This document shows positions 27,660 to 28,106 of a stretch of DNA of 28,106 nucleotides, piece by piece. The notes beneath the pieces are model-generated. The model was not told the DNA's origin. It saw only the letters and a program-made list of their open reading frames with translations, and made no database searches. This stretch comes from Temnopleurus reevesii (taxonomy: Eukaryota > Echinodermata > Echinoidea > Temnopleuroida > Temnopleuridae). Position 1 is the first letter of the stretch; every line of letters begins with the position of its first letter. The position numbers were made by a program, and so were the translations under genes. The DNA lies in assembly GCA_036244855.1 (NCBI GenBank), contig BQKZ01006818.1:4488-32593 (forward strand), in the 5' to 3' direction.

Positions 27660-28106
27660 AATTACACCTAATTGATACCTAATGTGAAAGGGTCTTGATG
27701 ATTAATGTTCGAGTGTGAACGAGGGTCAAGTGCTCAGTAAGAGAGTTTGATAGTTTGATGAATATGAAGTGCTTACGCCTTGCAAGACTCCCTAGCTCAA
27801 CATATACTCCTACACTGTATGCATAATGAACAATGAAAATGAGACCTGAAAATACACCTTACCACTATGATACCTAATGTAAAAGGGTCTTAATGATTAA
27901 GGTTAGAGTGTGAACGAGGGTCAAGTGCAGTAAGAGGGTTAATGAATATGAAATGCTTATGCCGAACCAGACTCCTTATCTCAACATATATACTCCTATG
28001 CATAATGAACAATGAAAATGAGACCTGAAAATACACCTTCATACCTAATGTGAAAGGGTCTCAATGATTAAGGTTTGAGTGTGAACGAGGGTCAAGTGCT
28101 CAGTAA
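27660..28106 (+). repeat. Tandem array running off the window end
   Basis: ATACCTAATGTGAAAGGGTC-type starts lie at 27675, 27870 and 28041 (periods 195 and 171). They are followed by GAGTGTGAACGAGGGTCAAG and AACAATGAAAATGAGACCTG. The shorter second unit lacks a few small blocks. The array is cut by the window edge in the third unit. Confidence 0.9.

Overview
This window looks like non-coding, repeat-dense DNA from an animal nuclear genome. It is AT-rich, and every long open frame lies in simple-sequence, tandem-repeat or assembly-gap DNA. There is no bacterial-style gene organisation: no packed ORFs, no Shine-Dalgarno-led operons, no IS element with a transposase. Several tRNA-headed SINE fragments share a 3' tail of the type GCGCTATATAAA plus an ATT- or TTGTA-type microsatellite. 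Together with short inverted-repeat elements and long purine or pyrimidine tracts, this style is familiar from marine deuterostomes. My best guess is a sea urchin, but that assignment is inference from repeat style, not from a gene match. A 416-base run of N (13462-13877) marks a draft assembly.

Layout. 1-2000: homopolymer edge, a tandem dimer of tRNA-like heads followed by a SINE tail (355-856), then a second, unrelated tandem array of tRNA-like heads (1262-1985). 2625-3575: long CT tract and a 76-bp-period tandem repeat. 3580-9180: mostly unique AT-rich DNA with a SINE tail (6735), fold-back elements and two weak candidate exons on the minus strand. 9187-10560: duplicated microsatellite segment, a 126-bp MITE, and a CpG-richer patch with three 24-bp repeats each carrying TAATTA. 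10640-11735: purine-strand array with a two-module higher-order repeat. 11850-14545: interspersed repeat, 5' half of a SINE, and a 220-240-bp tandem array interrupted by an insertion that contains the gap. 15690-19400: candidate short first exon, a MITE nested inside another inverted-repeat element, and two further MITEs. 22175-23560: two copies of a repeat family, one split by a SINE whose target duplication is visible; a third copy lies inverted at 16622-16800. 22855-25615: purine-rich repeats, a two-monomer higher-order array and a retroposon-like 3' end. 26445-27130: a fold-back cluster with a 59-bp-arm palindrome. 27660-28106: a 170-195-bp tandem array running off the window.

No gene is confidently identified. 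Three short stretches have exon-like features (3764-3851 minus, 5911-6081 minus, 15694-15724 plus) and are given at low confidence. The best of them resembles the last two membrane segments of the Frag1/DRAM/Sfk1 membrane protein family.

The most notable pattern is at the scale of the repeats. At least seven unrelated sequences are arranged in short tandem arrays with periods near 170-265 bp, and two of them have higher-order periods close to 400 bp. The SINE families and the nested MITEs allow some insertion events to be put in order directly from the sequence.
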